A stretch of DNA of 64,000 bases from Aphrocallistes beatrix (Eukaryota > Porifera > Hexactinellida > Sceptrulophora > Aphrocallistidae): assembly GCA_963281255.1 (NCBI GenBank), contig OY725488.1, positions 3,416,285 to 3,480,284 on the forward strand, in the 5' to 3' direction. Positions 1 to 11,814 of the stretch are shown here, piece by piece. The translations under genes were made by a program, and so were the position numbers. The stretch's first letter is position 1, and each line of letters begins with the position of its first letter. A model generated the notes under the pieces. The model saw nothing but the letters and a program-made list of their open reading frames with translations, ran no database searches and had not been told where the DNA came from.

Positions 1-79
1 ACCTACCAGGATTGTTTTAGTAAGTTTGTCGTTCTTAGGGCACTAAAGACAAAATCTTCAAAGGAGGTAGCCGGTCATT

Positions 80-301
80 TAGCATCCATTTCATGTGAAT
101 ATGGTCCATCACAAATTTTATAAATGGACGAGCGCGAATTCACGAAGGAGAACCTATTCACTACTCTACGCAAGCTCTGGACTACAATACGGGCGGCCAC
201 GAGAACCAAGGGACCAAGGCAGTCTGGAACTGGCAATTGGCGACTATAAGAGGCAGATGTTCGCACACTTGAAATATCTCGACCAACCAATAGACAAGTG
301 A
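80..301 (+). pseudogene. possible MADF-like DNA-binding domain fragment
   Basis: The first 300 bases have a less AT-biased, coding-like composition than what follows. One frame reads LWTTIRAATRTKGP and SGTGNW, and a second frame continues with YKRQMFAHLKYLDQPIDK before a stop at 299-301. Together they resemble the W-x-x-I-R...K-S-G-x-G...W...L-x-FL layout of MADF/Myb-SANT-like domains, which occur in arthropod regulators and in the accessory protein of PIF/Harbinger transposons. The frame change near 240 implies a frameshift. The fragment is open to the left edge of the window. The family call is a weak inference from pattern only. Confidence 0.22.
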
Positions 302-504
302 ATGATTGGTTTGGAATTTGTTCTACTATATACTAAGAGTGCTATGTATCATTGTGGTTTTAGAAATACGCCTTATTATGTACATTTTGTCTGTAGTCTC
401 CATGTATCAGCAGGTGTGTTGTCACCTACAGATGTAGTCGAGTATTTAGAATTTTAGGATGACTTGGTGGCTACACTGGAAAGAGGCAGATCACTGAGTA
501 CAGC

Positions 505-925
505 ATCGGTCCTGGAGGACACTTTTTATCCGCCGGAGGAACCCTTTAGGCGCCTAGGATCACATTGATTAATTATAAGGTGAATAAAAGCCCAAAATAC
601 ATCTGTCCTACTGTTATAATCGATATCGCACGAAAAATCACTAAATTTGTTCATTTTTAAAATTTGGATGCGTAGTGATGACGTCATAACAGAGTGATGT
701 GTAATTTTTTGATGATATTTGCATCGTATGTGAGATATATTAATATACACATTCTATTAAAATTCATCCTTCTATCACCTTAAATGGCTGAGTTATGGTC
801 GAAAAATTGACATTTCTAATTTTAAAAAGGTGGCAATGACGTCATAATTCCATGATGAGTCGACATTTTCGTCTGAGGTCAGAACTTAGTGGAGCCATAG
901 CCTAAAGACCCTAAATAATATGTAT
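505..925 (-). mobile_element. Helitron-like repeat, partial copy
   Basis: Minus-oriented copy of the dominant Helitron-like family. The GC hairpin (GGAGGACAC / ATCCGCCGG) is decayed and the CTTG terminus is missing. The body is retained, including TGACGTCA palindromes at 679-686 and 837-844. It stops after the GGAGCCATAGCC segment, so the 5' TC end is absent. Confidence 0.8.
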
Positions 926-935
926 TTATACATTA

Positions 936-1300
936 CCCGGACAAAAGTATTCGACCACCACAAAAAGCTCCATACAAATAGTATTAAAGTGGATCTATTC
1001 ATAAAGGAATGTGTACTAAAACAGTAAGAAATATATTCTATTTTTGATTTCAAATCCCAAAACCACACATTCTAATTATGTACTCTTAATTGAGATTCCA
1101 AAATTATTAATATCTACCTTTGATACTTAAAATGCTACTTGTCCCAAGTCACTACCATTATATATGATGGCGATTAGTGACACAAATTACATAAAAATTG
1201 CGTCTCTCTAGTGGCACTAATTAACGAATGGCTCTAGGAAATTTTGAAAATACATTATACTTTCCAAAGAAGATTAAGTATATATCATAAGATTAAATGG
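936..1300. mobile_element. diverged Tc1-type MITE remnant
   Basis: The left end (GGACAAAAGTATTCG at about 939) and an internal CCATACAAATAGTA segment match the MITEs at 15130-15548 and 55397-55873. The segment around 1155, TATATATGATGGCGATTAG, matches their interior in reverse complement. No matching right terminus was found, so it is probably degraded or truncated. Confidence 0.45.
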
Positions 1301-1558
1301 CACCTCAAGATGCTAGTAAATATTTCACAAATCCAGAACTGGTCGTCCAGCCTCTATAACGACGACGATTGTCCGGGATCGATATAGCAAATAGATATTT
1401 AAAAACACGGCTACAAATATAACAAAATCCCCCTTAAGGAATTTTATTTCACCTAAAATATACGCTTGATTAGATAACTTCTCCAAACACCTGGTTGATG
1501 TAGTTTTCCACAATATTTTCAATTCCAAATCCTCCGATCCAAATGCGCATTTAGTTAA

Positions 1559-3448
1559 GGATACCGCCCTCGAAAAACAATATGATTTGGCTTACAGCAT
1601 ACGATAAAAGTAGAGCAATAAGAGATGTTAAGCGTGGGCAGGTATCTCCGTCTAGAAATACTTGCACTTTCCAAACCGTTTTTGATTCTCATTTCTAGTT
1701 TTTAAGATACAACATCTCAAAGTCTGTTTTTTTTGTTTATCGCTGGCACACCTTAATGGTAGAAATCCGGCAACTCAAAGAATTGTTAGAACATACCATG
1801 GAAACAAATGTTTCCAAAATCGAATCATAGATAGTCTATCATATTTGCCACTTCATAGGACCAAAATAAAGTTAAAATGACAAAAGTTGTAAATTGTATC
1901 AGTGACTGAAAAAAAGGGCAAAAATGTTTTTTTGGTAAATCAGGAATAAAATCACCAAGTTATAAGATATCGAAAATAAAGTGATCCTACGTTCATTGCC
2001 TAATGATATGGAACAACTCTTGAAATTTTCAAACCTCTATCTCAAAGCAATTTTGACTGAAAATTTTTTAGATGGTCAATTTTGAATTCTTAAAGTCCCG
2101 AGATATAGAGATTTTAAGTTTAGGTGTTAAAAAGAATGTAAAATGAGTTATTAAAAATGAACAAAAGTATTCACAGGCATTTATTCGCAATTATACTAAT
2201 GATTTATGTATATTCGAACCAAATATTTACATTAAATAGCAAAAGTACACTGAAAATACACAAATTTCATTGAGGCCCCTAATCCCGAATATTTTGATAT
2301 TATTATGAATAATAATTCATATTCCTAGCACTACGAAGTATAATCCATCAGTTTAGAATGAATAAAGAGCTTCCAAAAAGTACTCATATTAGGAAGTTAG
2401 AACGAAGGTCTACAACCATTAGTTTTCAAGTTAGGATTTTCGAAAAATGCTACGTATAACAAAAATCTAAAACTTAATTAACATTCCATAGGATGTAGTG
2501 CAATTATTATCAAAGAATCATATATGTACCCTCATAAAAAGTATATTAGGAAGTGAGAACAAAGAATTTGGGTTTATATTTACAGAGATAGAGAGATATC
2601 ACTTTTTGGAACCTAAACGGGGGTTTTTGACCGAATATGGGAGGTCCAACGCCAGAACTTTCAAAACAATTATTAAAAGTTCTCTAATTTTTCTGTATAC
2701 ATTTGTCACGACAATTGTATTCATTATTTAGCATAATAGCCACATTTGGATACATTTTTCATGATTAAATTCGGCATTTTCTAATATATTCAAAGTTCTC
2801 AATAGAATTTGTATTGCAATCAAGTCAATGATAAGTCGAGAAATAATTATTTTTTGACAAATGAATGTTTGAGAAACTTATATATTTTCGCATATATCCT
2901 TTTATTAAAGATTATAATATATTATTTATATATTCTATAGTTTTTAAGATATGACATCGGCATCTTTCGGGACCATAGAGAGATATTACGCCCGAACTTG
3001 ACCTATAATAAGCAATATCTCACGAACAAATGGTTGGATCCGAACAAATTTTTTTGAAACGATCAGAATTTTATTTCTGATCCAATGATCGCTAAATATC
3101 TGATATCAAACATGCAATTTCCCGAGCATTATATAAATGAACTCCCTTATAGAGGTATTTTGATTGTATTGTATTTGGCCTTTCTTCTAAATATTTGTGC
3201 TATATAATCTTCAATGGGGCCAAAACACTTTTGAGGTCCATATCATTAAAAAAAAATCAAATAATTAAGAAACTAATTGATGAATACGTCAAAAACCTCC
3301 AATAATTTTGCAATTTTTAGTAACGCTAAACTTTAGGGTGATAACTCATAAAAATCAAACTAAATTCCCTTCCAACAGTTATACAATAGACTTAACAATA
3401 AAAAAGTTTGCCGTTTTAGTCAGGCAAAGTTTTTCGAGGGCGGTATCC
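1559..3448. mobile_element. TTAA-flanked non-autonomous DNA transposon, complete copy (1890 bp)
   Basis: It is bounded by TTAA on both sides (1555-1558 and 3449-3452). The terminal inverted repeats read GGATACCGCCCTCGAAAAA on the left and the reverse complement on the right. TTAA target duplication is typical of piggyBac and Kolobok elements; the termini do not start with the usual piggyBac CCC, so the superfamily is open. I see no coding sequence inside. Two further copies in the window (about 4558-9495 and 53203-56614) carry the same interior in the opposite orientation and are broken by other insertions, so this copy serves as the empty-site reference. Confidence 0.8.
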
Positions 3449-3452
3449 TTAA

Positions 3453-3851
3453 ATAAGGGTTTGTGATGACAAATTTTATTTTTGCCTATATAGGTTCTAT
3501 TTTCATTTTTTAAATTACGCGTCTTTGACTTAATTAAACTTACTTACATATTGTTTTGACAAATATTATAATGTAGATAAAGCTTTTATCATTGCAATAA
3601 TGTTGTCGTCTATAATAACTAAAGACAGCACCCTCTATAAGGAACGATTATTAGATCGAGGTGATTGTGGGTCGACTACTATTCGAGTTTATTCGGTATA
3701 TGCATTTGTGCAACATTATTTAATAAAATAATATTTTGGAAGCTCAAATTTTTTTAAACAATATTTTTATATAAAAAATTATACTTATTATATTTATTTG
3801 ATATTTGTACGTTTATGTTTTGCAATAATGTTTATTGCATATTTTCATTAG
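3453..3851. other. AT-rich stretch without recognised content, ending in a splice acceptor
   Basis: No repeat or open frame was recognised. Its right end is pyrimidine/AT-rich and finishes TTTTCATTAG, which would serve as the acceptor of the exon that follows. Confidence 0.4.
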
Positions 3852-4098
3852 GAGTATACTGCTAGATTATGTCCTTGCTAGTAGGAAAGATAATTTCATT
3901 CGCGATCGATACTTGGAATCTTTGGTGATTAGCTTACACAGATTAAATTTAGACATTAAATCACTTAATGGCACAGTACAAAATTCTATTTCTAAAAGAG
4001 ATGAAGAATTAGGGAAGAAGAATATTCAGGTTTATTATTTGATATCTGGTATTTATCTTTTAATTATTGTACTACAAATAATAACCTTATACAATTGA
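3852..4098 (+). CDS. candidate terminal exon of a tail-anchored membrane protein
   Basis: The frame is open from a plausible acceptor (TTTTCATTAG, AG at 3850-3851) to TGA at 4096-4098. It encodes about 82 residues. The first 60 are charged and helical (for example RDRYLESLVISLHRLNL), and the last 20 or so form one hydrophobic segment (VYYLISGIYLLIIVLQIITLY) followed by a single polar residue. That layout fits a C-terminal tail anchor as in SNARE-type or outer-membrane proteins. I do not recognise the family. Upstream exons would lie to the left but were not identified. A chance frame cannot be excluded, though the charge pattern is unlike the surrounding repeats. Confidence 0.4.
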
Positions 4099-5294
4099 CA
4101 TCACTTGCTCTTCGGAAGTATAATTTAATCGGGAGGAAATGATCATTTTCGAATTTGACATTTTTGAGCAGGTTTTGGTGTGGGGGATATTTAATTTTGT
4201 ATTATAAATCATCCAGTGGCGTATCCAGAAGGGGTGGTTTGGATATTCAAACACTATCCTCTTCTAACTAAGTATTTTATTTTTACAAAATTAATTATAT
4301 CATATACGTAAATGTTTCGATTACAATATACAGTAGCAAGAAATTTCTTTGCATAAAATAGTTATTTTGTATTGCTTTCATTCCCTCAAATTGAGAAATT
4401 GAGTTTATAAAGCAAATTTCTAGTGTCCAGATATGGGAATAACTACTAAGTGAAAAAGGATGTAATTGTTTCTCACCTTATTTGCAAATTTCATCGTCAT
4501 AAAGTTTATAACCTTTATATCCCCTGCGGAACCAGAAATTTTGGTCTACTAACTAATCATACTAATTAGACGGTGACTTTTTATTTTTATTATTTTACCC
4601 CCTAAAGTTTAGAGCAACTCAAAATGGAAATAATTGGAAGGTTGTCGACGCATTTGTCATTGGTTTTACTTATTTGATTTTTTAATTATATGACACTCAA
4701 ATGATTTTTTTCCCCTTCCTTTGGAGATTAAATAATGCAAGAATTTCGAAGAAGGACCATTAAGATCCCTTCAAAAGGGACCTAAAAGAGGCTATCTTTC
4801 AATAGTACTCGGGGGAATGGCAGGCTTAATAGCAGAAATTTCTAGCGATAATTGCATCTGAAATGATATTCTGAACATTTGAAAAATGAATTATTCAGAT
4901 CCGACCATTAGTTCTGAGTTATGACTATTTATGGATAAATTTTGTGCAAAATCTCTCTAGGCCTCGCAATACACGGATGTCATTTCTTACAAAATATTGA
5001 AGATTGAATATCCTTTAAAATCTTAAATAAAGGATTTATATGATAATATATAGGTTACTCAAACATCTCTCTGTCAAAAAAGCAATATTTTCCACAGTGA
5101 TTCATTAATAATAATTGCTCTACATATGTAATATGGAATGTTAAATTTTCAATATATTGTCAGGTGAAAACGTAGCATTATTCGAAAATCCAAACTTGTA
5201 AACTAAAAGTCGTAGATCTTGTTCTAACTTCCTAATGTACTTTTTAGAAGCTCCTTATTTATTACAAGCGAGCTTTGCTTGCTTGCGCTGCGCG

Positions 5295-6690
5295 TAGGGT
5301 TGCTAACCCTCCCGGTTTGGCCGGGAGACTCCCGGAATCAGGCTAAGTCTCCCGGAAATCAGCAAATCAATTCCGCGAGATTTTTTGATAATCTAAGAAT
5401 GTTAATATGTTAATATTAAAGCCATGGGATAATTGAGCTTGACTCTTATTCTTAACAATTGTGTGGGATGTTTGGCACTTAAAACAAATAACGACCCTAC
5501 TTTACCTATAAGACCTTTGACAGCTAATTTATTGCATATGTGTACCCACTTATATTATCTTCCATCCCATGTCTTTATGTTATTGTACTAGTTCATATTA
5601 AGAGTAATGACATAAAATGAACCCAAGAAAAAATATCTTATTTTAATGACAAGTGGTGCAAAGAAGAAAGTTTCAAAATCTGACTAAGAAAAGTTGACTG
5701 CATCCTGTGCCGCTATAGCTTCTCTGTTAAATATGAAGGAAGATGAGCACTGGTTACTCATGCTGAGAGCCAGAAGCACAAATCATTTGTGAAAAATCAA
5801 AAGAGAACGCCAACAAGAGTTTCTCCCGATGCGTTATGTATATTTCCTACACAACCTAATGGGCATCTTCCACAGCTCAGTCAAGAACCTGGAACGCAAC
5901 GAGGCAAACAGCACGGATTTACACCCACTCATAGAAGAGCTTCGCTCCAAACTGAAGCAGAGAAGACAGGACCACTTCTACGGAAGATCTGCATTGGTCA
6001 TTCTGGTGAATCTCTCATCATCAGACGCGAGGAAGTTTAGAGAAGAAGCCGCTGTCACATTGACACGGTATATGACTTACCTGTAGAAATGGTACAACTA
6101 TGAAGGCTCCGTCTTCAAGCTAATGCCTGTCCTCTCTCTCTAAGCATCCCGATGAAGTGGCCTCAACTCGAAAGTCTTGTTATAGGCCTGCAGTTAGACA
6201 TTAACTCTGACAGACTGCATGGTGAACACTGCGCTGTAGTGCAATTGCAGGACGAGGTCAACGCACAATAATCTTCTGTGGATCAGAAGTGGGTTCAGGT
6301 GTTGAGGCGGTTACCCAATGAAAGCAGTGAGATGAAGAAATTGATCTCCTTTCCACTCTACATCCCAGTATCGAATGCATGAGGATTTGGTTAAAGCAGA
6401 ACTACAAGTATCTCTGAACTATAACATGACATGTGGAGAGTTCTACGAGTATTTGAAGAGGAAACCGGACCTTATGCGTGCAGCGAAAGGTCAGGAGAAA
6501 TACAAATTCAAGTTGAGGGAGCTAGGGGAGAAGCAGTAGGCCTTTCTTTTTTAGTAGCATAGTTTGTATATAGATGGACTATTAGCCTTAGGCTTACCTA
6601 ATTTGTTAATTTCTCAAATATGTAGCTGTAACGAAATACCCCCCCGAAATCATCCTCCCGGAATACAACTGAATCGAGTTGGCAACAATT
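5295..6690 (+). mobile_element. hAT element (1396 bp) with 8-bp target duplication
   Basis: The flanking octamer GCTGCGCG is present at both 5287-5294 and 6691-6698 and occurs once in intact Helitron copies, so it is a true 8-bp duplication, the hallmark of hAT transposons. The ends are imperfect inverted repeats (TAGGGTTGCTAACCCT on the left, reverse complement of GAGTTGGCAACAATT on the right), of the GGGTTGCCAAC type seen in several hAT groups. CTCCCGG motifs recur just inside both ends. A degenerate coding region lies inside. Confidence 0.8.
5789..6540 (+). pseudogene. degenerate coding region of the hAT element
   Basis: Overlapping broken frames are charged and helical, for example LHPLIEELRSKLKQRRQDHF around 5920-5980 and MTCGEFYEYLKRKPDLMRAA around 6427-6485. 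Several stops and frame changes separate them. The location inside a hAT element suggests transposase remains, but no diagnostic RW or hATC motif is readable, so the assignment is by context only. Confidence 0.4.
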
Positions 6691-7430
6691 GCTGCGCGGC
6701 TGGCGGACAATTTGTGTCCGCCGGAGGCTCCCTTTGAGCGCCTGGGGTCTTATTGATTAATTACAAGGGAGATAACATCTCTAAATACTTCTGTCCTACA
6801 GTAAAAATCACCAAATTTGTCAAATTTTTAAATTTTGATGCGTAATGCTGACATCATAACAAAGTGATGAGTCTTCATTTTATGATGATAGTTGCATCAT
6901 ATGTGAGGTATATTAATACGTATACACATTCTATTAAAATTTCAGGCTTCTATCACCTAAAATGGCTGAGTTATGGTCGAAAACTGAAATTTCTAATTAT
7001 AAAAAGGTGACAATGACGTCATAATACCATGATGCGTCGACATTTTCGTCTGAGGTCAGAACTTTGTGGAGCCATAGCAAAGGACTCCCACATGCCAAAA
7101 ATCAGCTTTCTGCACCTGGAAGTTTCTTCAATCAATTCGTCTCGGATATATCCATACTATTAAAACTCAATTAATGTGTATTGTGTTTATACTATATATA
7201 TATATATATATTTGTAACGAATTAATTGAAGAAACTGCCATGCTCAGAAGGCTGATTTTTGGCATGTGGGAGTCTTTTGGCTATGGCTCCACTAAATTCT
7301 GAGCTCAGACGAAAATGTCTACTCATCATGGAAGTATGACGTCATTCTCACCTTTTTTATTATTAGAAATTTTAGTTTTTCGACTCTAACTCAGTCTTTT
7401 TGGTGATATAATGCTGAGATTTTAATATAA

Positions 7431-7965
7431 CAAGCGCGCTTCGCTTGTTTGCGTTGCGCGGCTGGTGGACACTTTGTGTTCGCTAGAGTCGCGCTTTGGG
7501 CGCCTGGGGTCACATTGATTAATGATATGGGAAATAACATCTCGAAATAGGTCTGTCCTACAGTTATAATCGATATTGCACGAAAATTCGCCAAATTTAC
7601 AATTTTTAAAAATTTGATGAGTAATGATGACGTATTAACAGAGTGATGAGTCATCATCTTTTGATGATAGTTATATCACATGTGAGGAATATTAATATAA
7701 ACATTTTATTAAAATTTCAGCCTTCTATAATCTAAATGGCAGAGTTATACCTGAAAAGCAGAAATTTCTAATTATAAAAAGGTGACAATGAAGTCATAAT
7801 TCCATGATGAGTTGACATTTTCCTCTGAGGTCAGAACTTATTGGAGCTATAGCCAAAAGACTTCCTCAGGCCAAAATCAGCTTTCTGCGCCTGACAGTTT
7901 CTTCAATCAATTCGTTACAGAAAGATATAAGTATATGTATGCTCATTACTCGAGTCTAAATAGTA
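7431..7965 (-). mobile_element. Helitron-like copy C, inserted in copy B
   Basis: It has a clean CAAGCGCGCTTCGCTTG end at 7431 (reverse complement of the CTTG terminus, host T adjacent). The body is complete and the 5' end is diverged (CATTACTCGAGTCTAAATAG, 7944-7963). Flanking sequences belong to one copy-B body. Confidence 0.65.
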
Positions 7966-8156
7966 TTTTAATAGAATGTGTATATAATGTACATCATATA
8001 TGATGCAACTATCATCAAAAAATGATGACTCATCACTCTGTTATGACGTCATCATTACGCTTCAAATTTTTGAAAAATGACAAATTTTGTGATTTTTCCA
8101 GTGAAATCGATTATAACAGTACGACATAAGTATTTAGAGATGTTATCTCCCTTATA

Positions 8157-8886
8157 CTTAGGTCATTTAATTAGTACTGAGCCGTTATCTGTAGTCAGAA
8201 GTTTGAGTTATCCTATTTTCGATTTGTTCACTGTATAGCTCAGGGGATCAGCTTTCGATTTGCCTACAGAATTACTGTGATAGGACAATTATTGTGGCTC
8301 CTACATCCGATTTAAGTTCATCAGTTTAGGATACTGCCTTCAAACGTGATTTTTGAGTTTTCTAAGGCTGTATTTCATTTCTAAGCAAATTTAGATTAAA
8401 ACTGATCCTTGATTAAAACTGACCATTAAATTCCTCAATAAAAAACAACATAAAAATTGATTTATTTGTAGCATTATGGTTTTATGCTGGGGAATAAATT
8501 GTTTATGAAATGGAATACTACCACTTTTGTCCCATTTTAGGAGATGAAAATTGGGGAAAAATCCACATAAAGTTGCATAATTACTTTTTATCAAAGGTTA
8601 TTGTACTGAACACCTCCCGTTTACTTCATCGAACATATGTTCTTAATTATTTGACCTTGTAATGATCTTATTCCACGAATTCAAAAAAATATCACCAAAT
8701 TCATTTTTAAGCCAATTTCAATGGGGAGATTTCAATTTTTCAACAGTCACCTAAGCCTATCATAACAATCCTATATGCAATTCGAAAGCTGATCCCCTGA
8801 GCTATACAATGGACAAATCGAAAATAGTATATTTTCACTAACTTCTGAAAACAGATCACGGCTCAGTACTTATGAAATGACCTAAG
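8157..8886. mobile_element. mariner-type MITE, empty-site copy (730 bp)
   Basis: The inverted ends are CTTAGGTCATTT... and ...AAATGACCTAAG, flanked by TA at 8155-8156 and 8887-8888. Removing it restores the Helitron consensus CTTATAATTAAT. There is no coding capacity. A second copy at 43615-45715 carries a Tc1-like transposon that this one lacks. Confidence 0.85.
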
Positions 8887-9567
8887 TAATTAATTAATGT
8901 TATCCCAGGTGCCCAAAGGTCGTCTCCGGCGGACATAAAGTGTCTGCCAGCCGCGTAGCGTATGCAAGCGAAGCTCGCTTGTATATATTTAAATGTATAA
9001 ACATTAATCGAGTTTTGATAGTACGGATAAACTGATAGTTTTTAATTTGTAGTAGTAGTAATATGAATTATTATTCACAACTATCTAAAAATCTTCGGGA
9101 TTAGGGGATCTCTAGTAAATTTGTTGATTTTCCATCGTCCATTTCATATTCTTCCTCAAATTTAGTTAGAATATGTTAATATCATTAGTGTCAATGCAAA
9201 TATATGCCTGTGAATGCTCTTATTTATCCTTATGACTCATTTTCATTGTTTTCACTATAAAAACCTATATCTCGGGAAAATTGACCGTCTTTAACATAAA
9301 AAAAGTAAAAATTGGTTTGAGATACATGGCTCAAAATTTCAATAGTTCTTCTTTATCATTATGCGATAAACGTAGGACCCCTCGATTTTAGATATCCTAT
9401 AACTTGGTGATTTCATTTAATTTACAAAAGAAAACGGTTTTTTCCGTTTTAACTTTTCCTTTGGTTCCATGTAATAATGGTGAAATATGCTGAATAAACA
9501 ATTGTTGAAGAATATATGTAGATTGAAAACTAAGACTATAAATTGATGTTTAATTAATCTATATTCG

Positions 9568-10993
9568 CTACCACTCTAATTCTTGACATCCTCTCAATTG
9601 TCTGTAACAAGCTACTAATTTGCTCGCTTTATCGATTCCCAATCTGTTTCGTAGTTGGGTTTGAATTAAACCAAAATTCGAGAAAATCCTTTCAATACTC
9701 GCTGAACTTGACGGTAAGATTAACAAATTGATGGCAATGTCGCAAAGCTCATGAGCTACTAAGTTTTTTGATTTTTTAATTGTATTCCACCACGTTACCG
9801 GATCTAATGCATCTGTACATTCAAATATAGAGGCGGGAAATGGTGCTGCCTTTGCCTGAAACTGATAAAGTTGCGGCAAAAGAGAAGCATTTTGTAGAAT
9901 AAACAAACCCCTCGCTTCTTCCTGTTATTCACAGGAAAGCCTCTATCCCATGTACTTCGGATTGATCATGTTGGCTAGGAAGTGAGTAGGTGTGATTGCC
10001 CGTTTGAATCGTTGCTGAATTTTGCTTTGGTGACATTTCACGCTCGTCTAACTGGAGTAATTTCATCCACTCTTCGCAAGAATCTGCAATATTAGACTTT
10101 TCTCCTTGTAACTTGTCTAATGAAATTGAAATGGGTTTGAGTTTATCATAAAGAGTTTTAGCCTCACGATAAAGGCCAACGTTGTTGATTATATTTACAA
10201 TAGACAAGTCAATAACATCTTCATGTTGTGCCAGAATGTTCAAAAGGAATGGCCTATTTGTCAGGTATGTCTTGATACCCCCCATTGACTATTCCACCGT
10301 GCCACGACTGGTAATTGAGGCTTAAGGGATCCTTTTTGTGCAGATAAGAGGGCTCCAGGATTGTGATGGTTGCGACAATATTTATTTATTTCTGTAATAT
10401 GAGAAATGATTCACGAAGGGGTGATATCCTTCCCCAACAAGTTCAATAAATGAGATGCACAGCCGTACACTGAAAGTGAGCTGTCAAGTATTTTCAACTT
10501 TGAGCGCATTGACTGCATTTTGTGTTCATTGTCAGTAACGACAGCAACAACTTTACACCCAAATTTATCAGTTGCTTCTTTGGACGCTTCGATAGCTAAA
10601 GAAGTACAGTAGGTAGCAGTTTTTTTGTTTGATCCAGTGTCAACAGAATTCATAAAATAAGATATTTCTCCTGTATGAACACAATAGGCAACTACAGGGG
10701 AGTTATGTATGTCACTCCATCCATCCTGTACTAGAGTAACATCCTTGCCTTCCAGAGCTGAAGCGGTCATTAGTTGAGTCACTACTGTTAATAATAGGTA
10801 TTATTATTTCAGGAGGATCGTCATTAGGAAAATTATTTTGGAGTTCTCTTTGAGAACATTTTTCAAGATGACTTCTAAGCCTCCCAGCCTTTGCGCTGAT
10901 CATCTTCAACTTTGATGAAATATTTCCACACTGAATCAATGGGCCTTCCTCCTTGTGCCATTTCAAATTGGTTAATTCAAGTAGGAAAAACAA
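9568..10993 (-). pseudogene. hAT transposase remnant (BED-like, DUF659-like, hATC)
   Basis: Four broken minus-strand frames keep the order of a hAT transposase. About 10712-10993 has an N-terminal segment with LRSHLEKC, like the end of a BED zinc finger. About 10411-10782 reads VTLVQDGWSD and VVAVVTDNEHKM, the DUF659/RNase-H-like core. About 9929-10285 is the helical insertion. About 9568-9906 is the C-terminal dimerisation domain, with LLILPSSSASIERIFSNFG and an R-N-R-L-G motif. Stops and frame changes at about 10780, 10410 and 9920 make it inactive. Terminal repeats were not identified, so element limits are unknown. It abuts the broken right side of the TTAA element. Confidence 0.75.
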
Positions 10994-11220
10994 TCTCGAT
11001 AGTATTCAATTTAAATAATATCACTAATGCTTTCGATAATTACATATATTCCTGTAGAAAGAACATATGTACGAAGATTTATATTAAAATTTAATTGGTT
11101 GAAACCACACATTTTATAACTTTACTGTTTCATTGTAAACTAGTGTCAATAGTATATTACCTACTCAAAATAAGATATCTTAACAAGTTTTATACGTTTT
11201 CAGTTTCTTATTATTCAAGG

Positions 11221-11256
11221 ATATAGTATTGACCAGTATTGACCAGTATTGACCGG
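11221..11256. repeat. short direct repeat, 10-bp unit
   Basis: Three tandem copies of GACCAGTATT or a one-base variant lie just outside the Mutator-like element. Confidence 0.6.
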
Positions 11257-11280
11257 TAAAAACCCAACCCTGAACTCTGA

Positions 11281-11470
11281 TCGAATGTGTAGAACTTTGA
11301 TCGAATATGTAGAACTTTGATCGAATATGTAGAACTTTGATCGAATGTGTAGAATTTTGATCGAATATGTAGAACTTTGATCGAATATGTAGAATTTTGA
11401 TCGAATATGTCCAACTTTGATCGAATGTGTAGAATTTTGATCGAATATGTAGAACTTTGATCGAATGTGC
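11281..11470. repeat. left terminal array of the Mutator-like element, 20-bp period
   Basis: Ten units with exact 20-bp spacing, unit GATCGAATATGTAGAACTTT with few substitutions (GTGT for ATGT, ATTTT for ACTTT). There are no spacers between units. Confidence 0.9.
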
Positions 11471-11650
11471 GAAAACCAAATCCACGCCCTAAAATACCCC
11501 ATAGTAGCTATTGCGATCTTCTTTCTCCCTTAAAATATGATTTAGCAACAAAGGTTTTAAAATATAACTAATTACGTAAATATATGATACAGGTATATTT
11601 ATGTCTGACAAAGATTTTTCATTTCGATCATTCAGATTTCACCTTTACAA

Positions 11651-11705
11651 GCGTGCTTCACTGGCTTGCGATGCGGGGCTGCAGACACTTTGTGTCCGCA
11701 GTTGT
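11651..11705 (-). mobile_element. Helitron-like 3'-end fragment
   Basis: It carries the CAAGCGTGCTTCACTGGCTTG head and half of the ACACTTTGTGT hairpin, then stops. Confidence 0.6.
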
Positions 11706-11814
11706 TACTCTTTTGATACCTAACCATAGCCAATATAAATGATGGTGTTACTGATTTTTGAGAATATTTTGGATTGGTACTTTACACGTAAACACACCAA
11801 ATATCTATCACATG

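Larger units (their letters stand above)
7151..8981 (+). mobile_element. Helitron-like copy B, inserted in copy A
   Basis: It starts TCCATACTATTAAAACTCAA, preceded by A, and ends AAGCTCGCTTG followed by T. It lies in the TA-rich stretch of copy A. Its sequence is interrupted by the oppositely oriented copy at 7431-7965 and by the 730-bp MITE at 8157-8886. Confidence 0.7.
5265..9027 (-). mobile_element. Helitron-like copy A, host of nested insertions
   Basis: On the minus strand it starts TCCGTACTATCAAAACTCG at 9027 and ends CTTG at 5265, with host A before the TCC and host T after the CTTG. Its own sequence is only 5265-5294, 6691-7150 and 8982-9027, about 530 bp. The rest is a hAT element in its GC-rich 3' region and another Helitron in its TA-rich 5' region. 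The insertion point in the TTAA element is defined by comparison with 1559-3448. Confidence 0.75.
4558..9495. mobile_element. TTAA-family element, second copy, split by nested insertions
   Basis: 4558-5264 and 9028-9495 align, in the opposite orientation, with consecutive parts of the copy at 1559-3448. The junction is seamless: the segment ending AAGCTCCTTATTTATTA resumes as TAAACTGATAG, matching the uninterrupted AAGCTCTTTATTCATTCTAAACTGATGG read in pieces in the other copy. The intervening 5265-9027 is therefore a later insertion. Both termini are lost: the left side is diverged and the right side stops where the hAT remnant region begins. Confidence 0.7.

Noticed and set aside
4213..4240. 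CAGTGGCGTATCCAGAAGGGG as a hAT terminus
   Set aside because: The motif is typical of some hAT ends, but no matching inverted end or 8-bp duplication was found nearby.
11281..11470. CRISPR-like regular repeat array
   Set aside because: Units are contiguous with no spacers, the organism is eukaryotic, and an inverted partner array marks transposon ends.
11180..11502. Three overlapping open frames of 67-101 codons with IRSKFYTFDQ-type repeats
   Set aside because: They are translations of the 20-bp tandem array; a 20-base period shifts frame each unit and yields long frames by chance.
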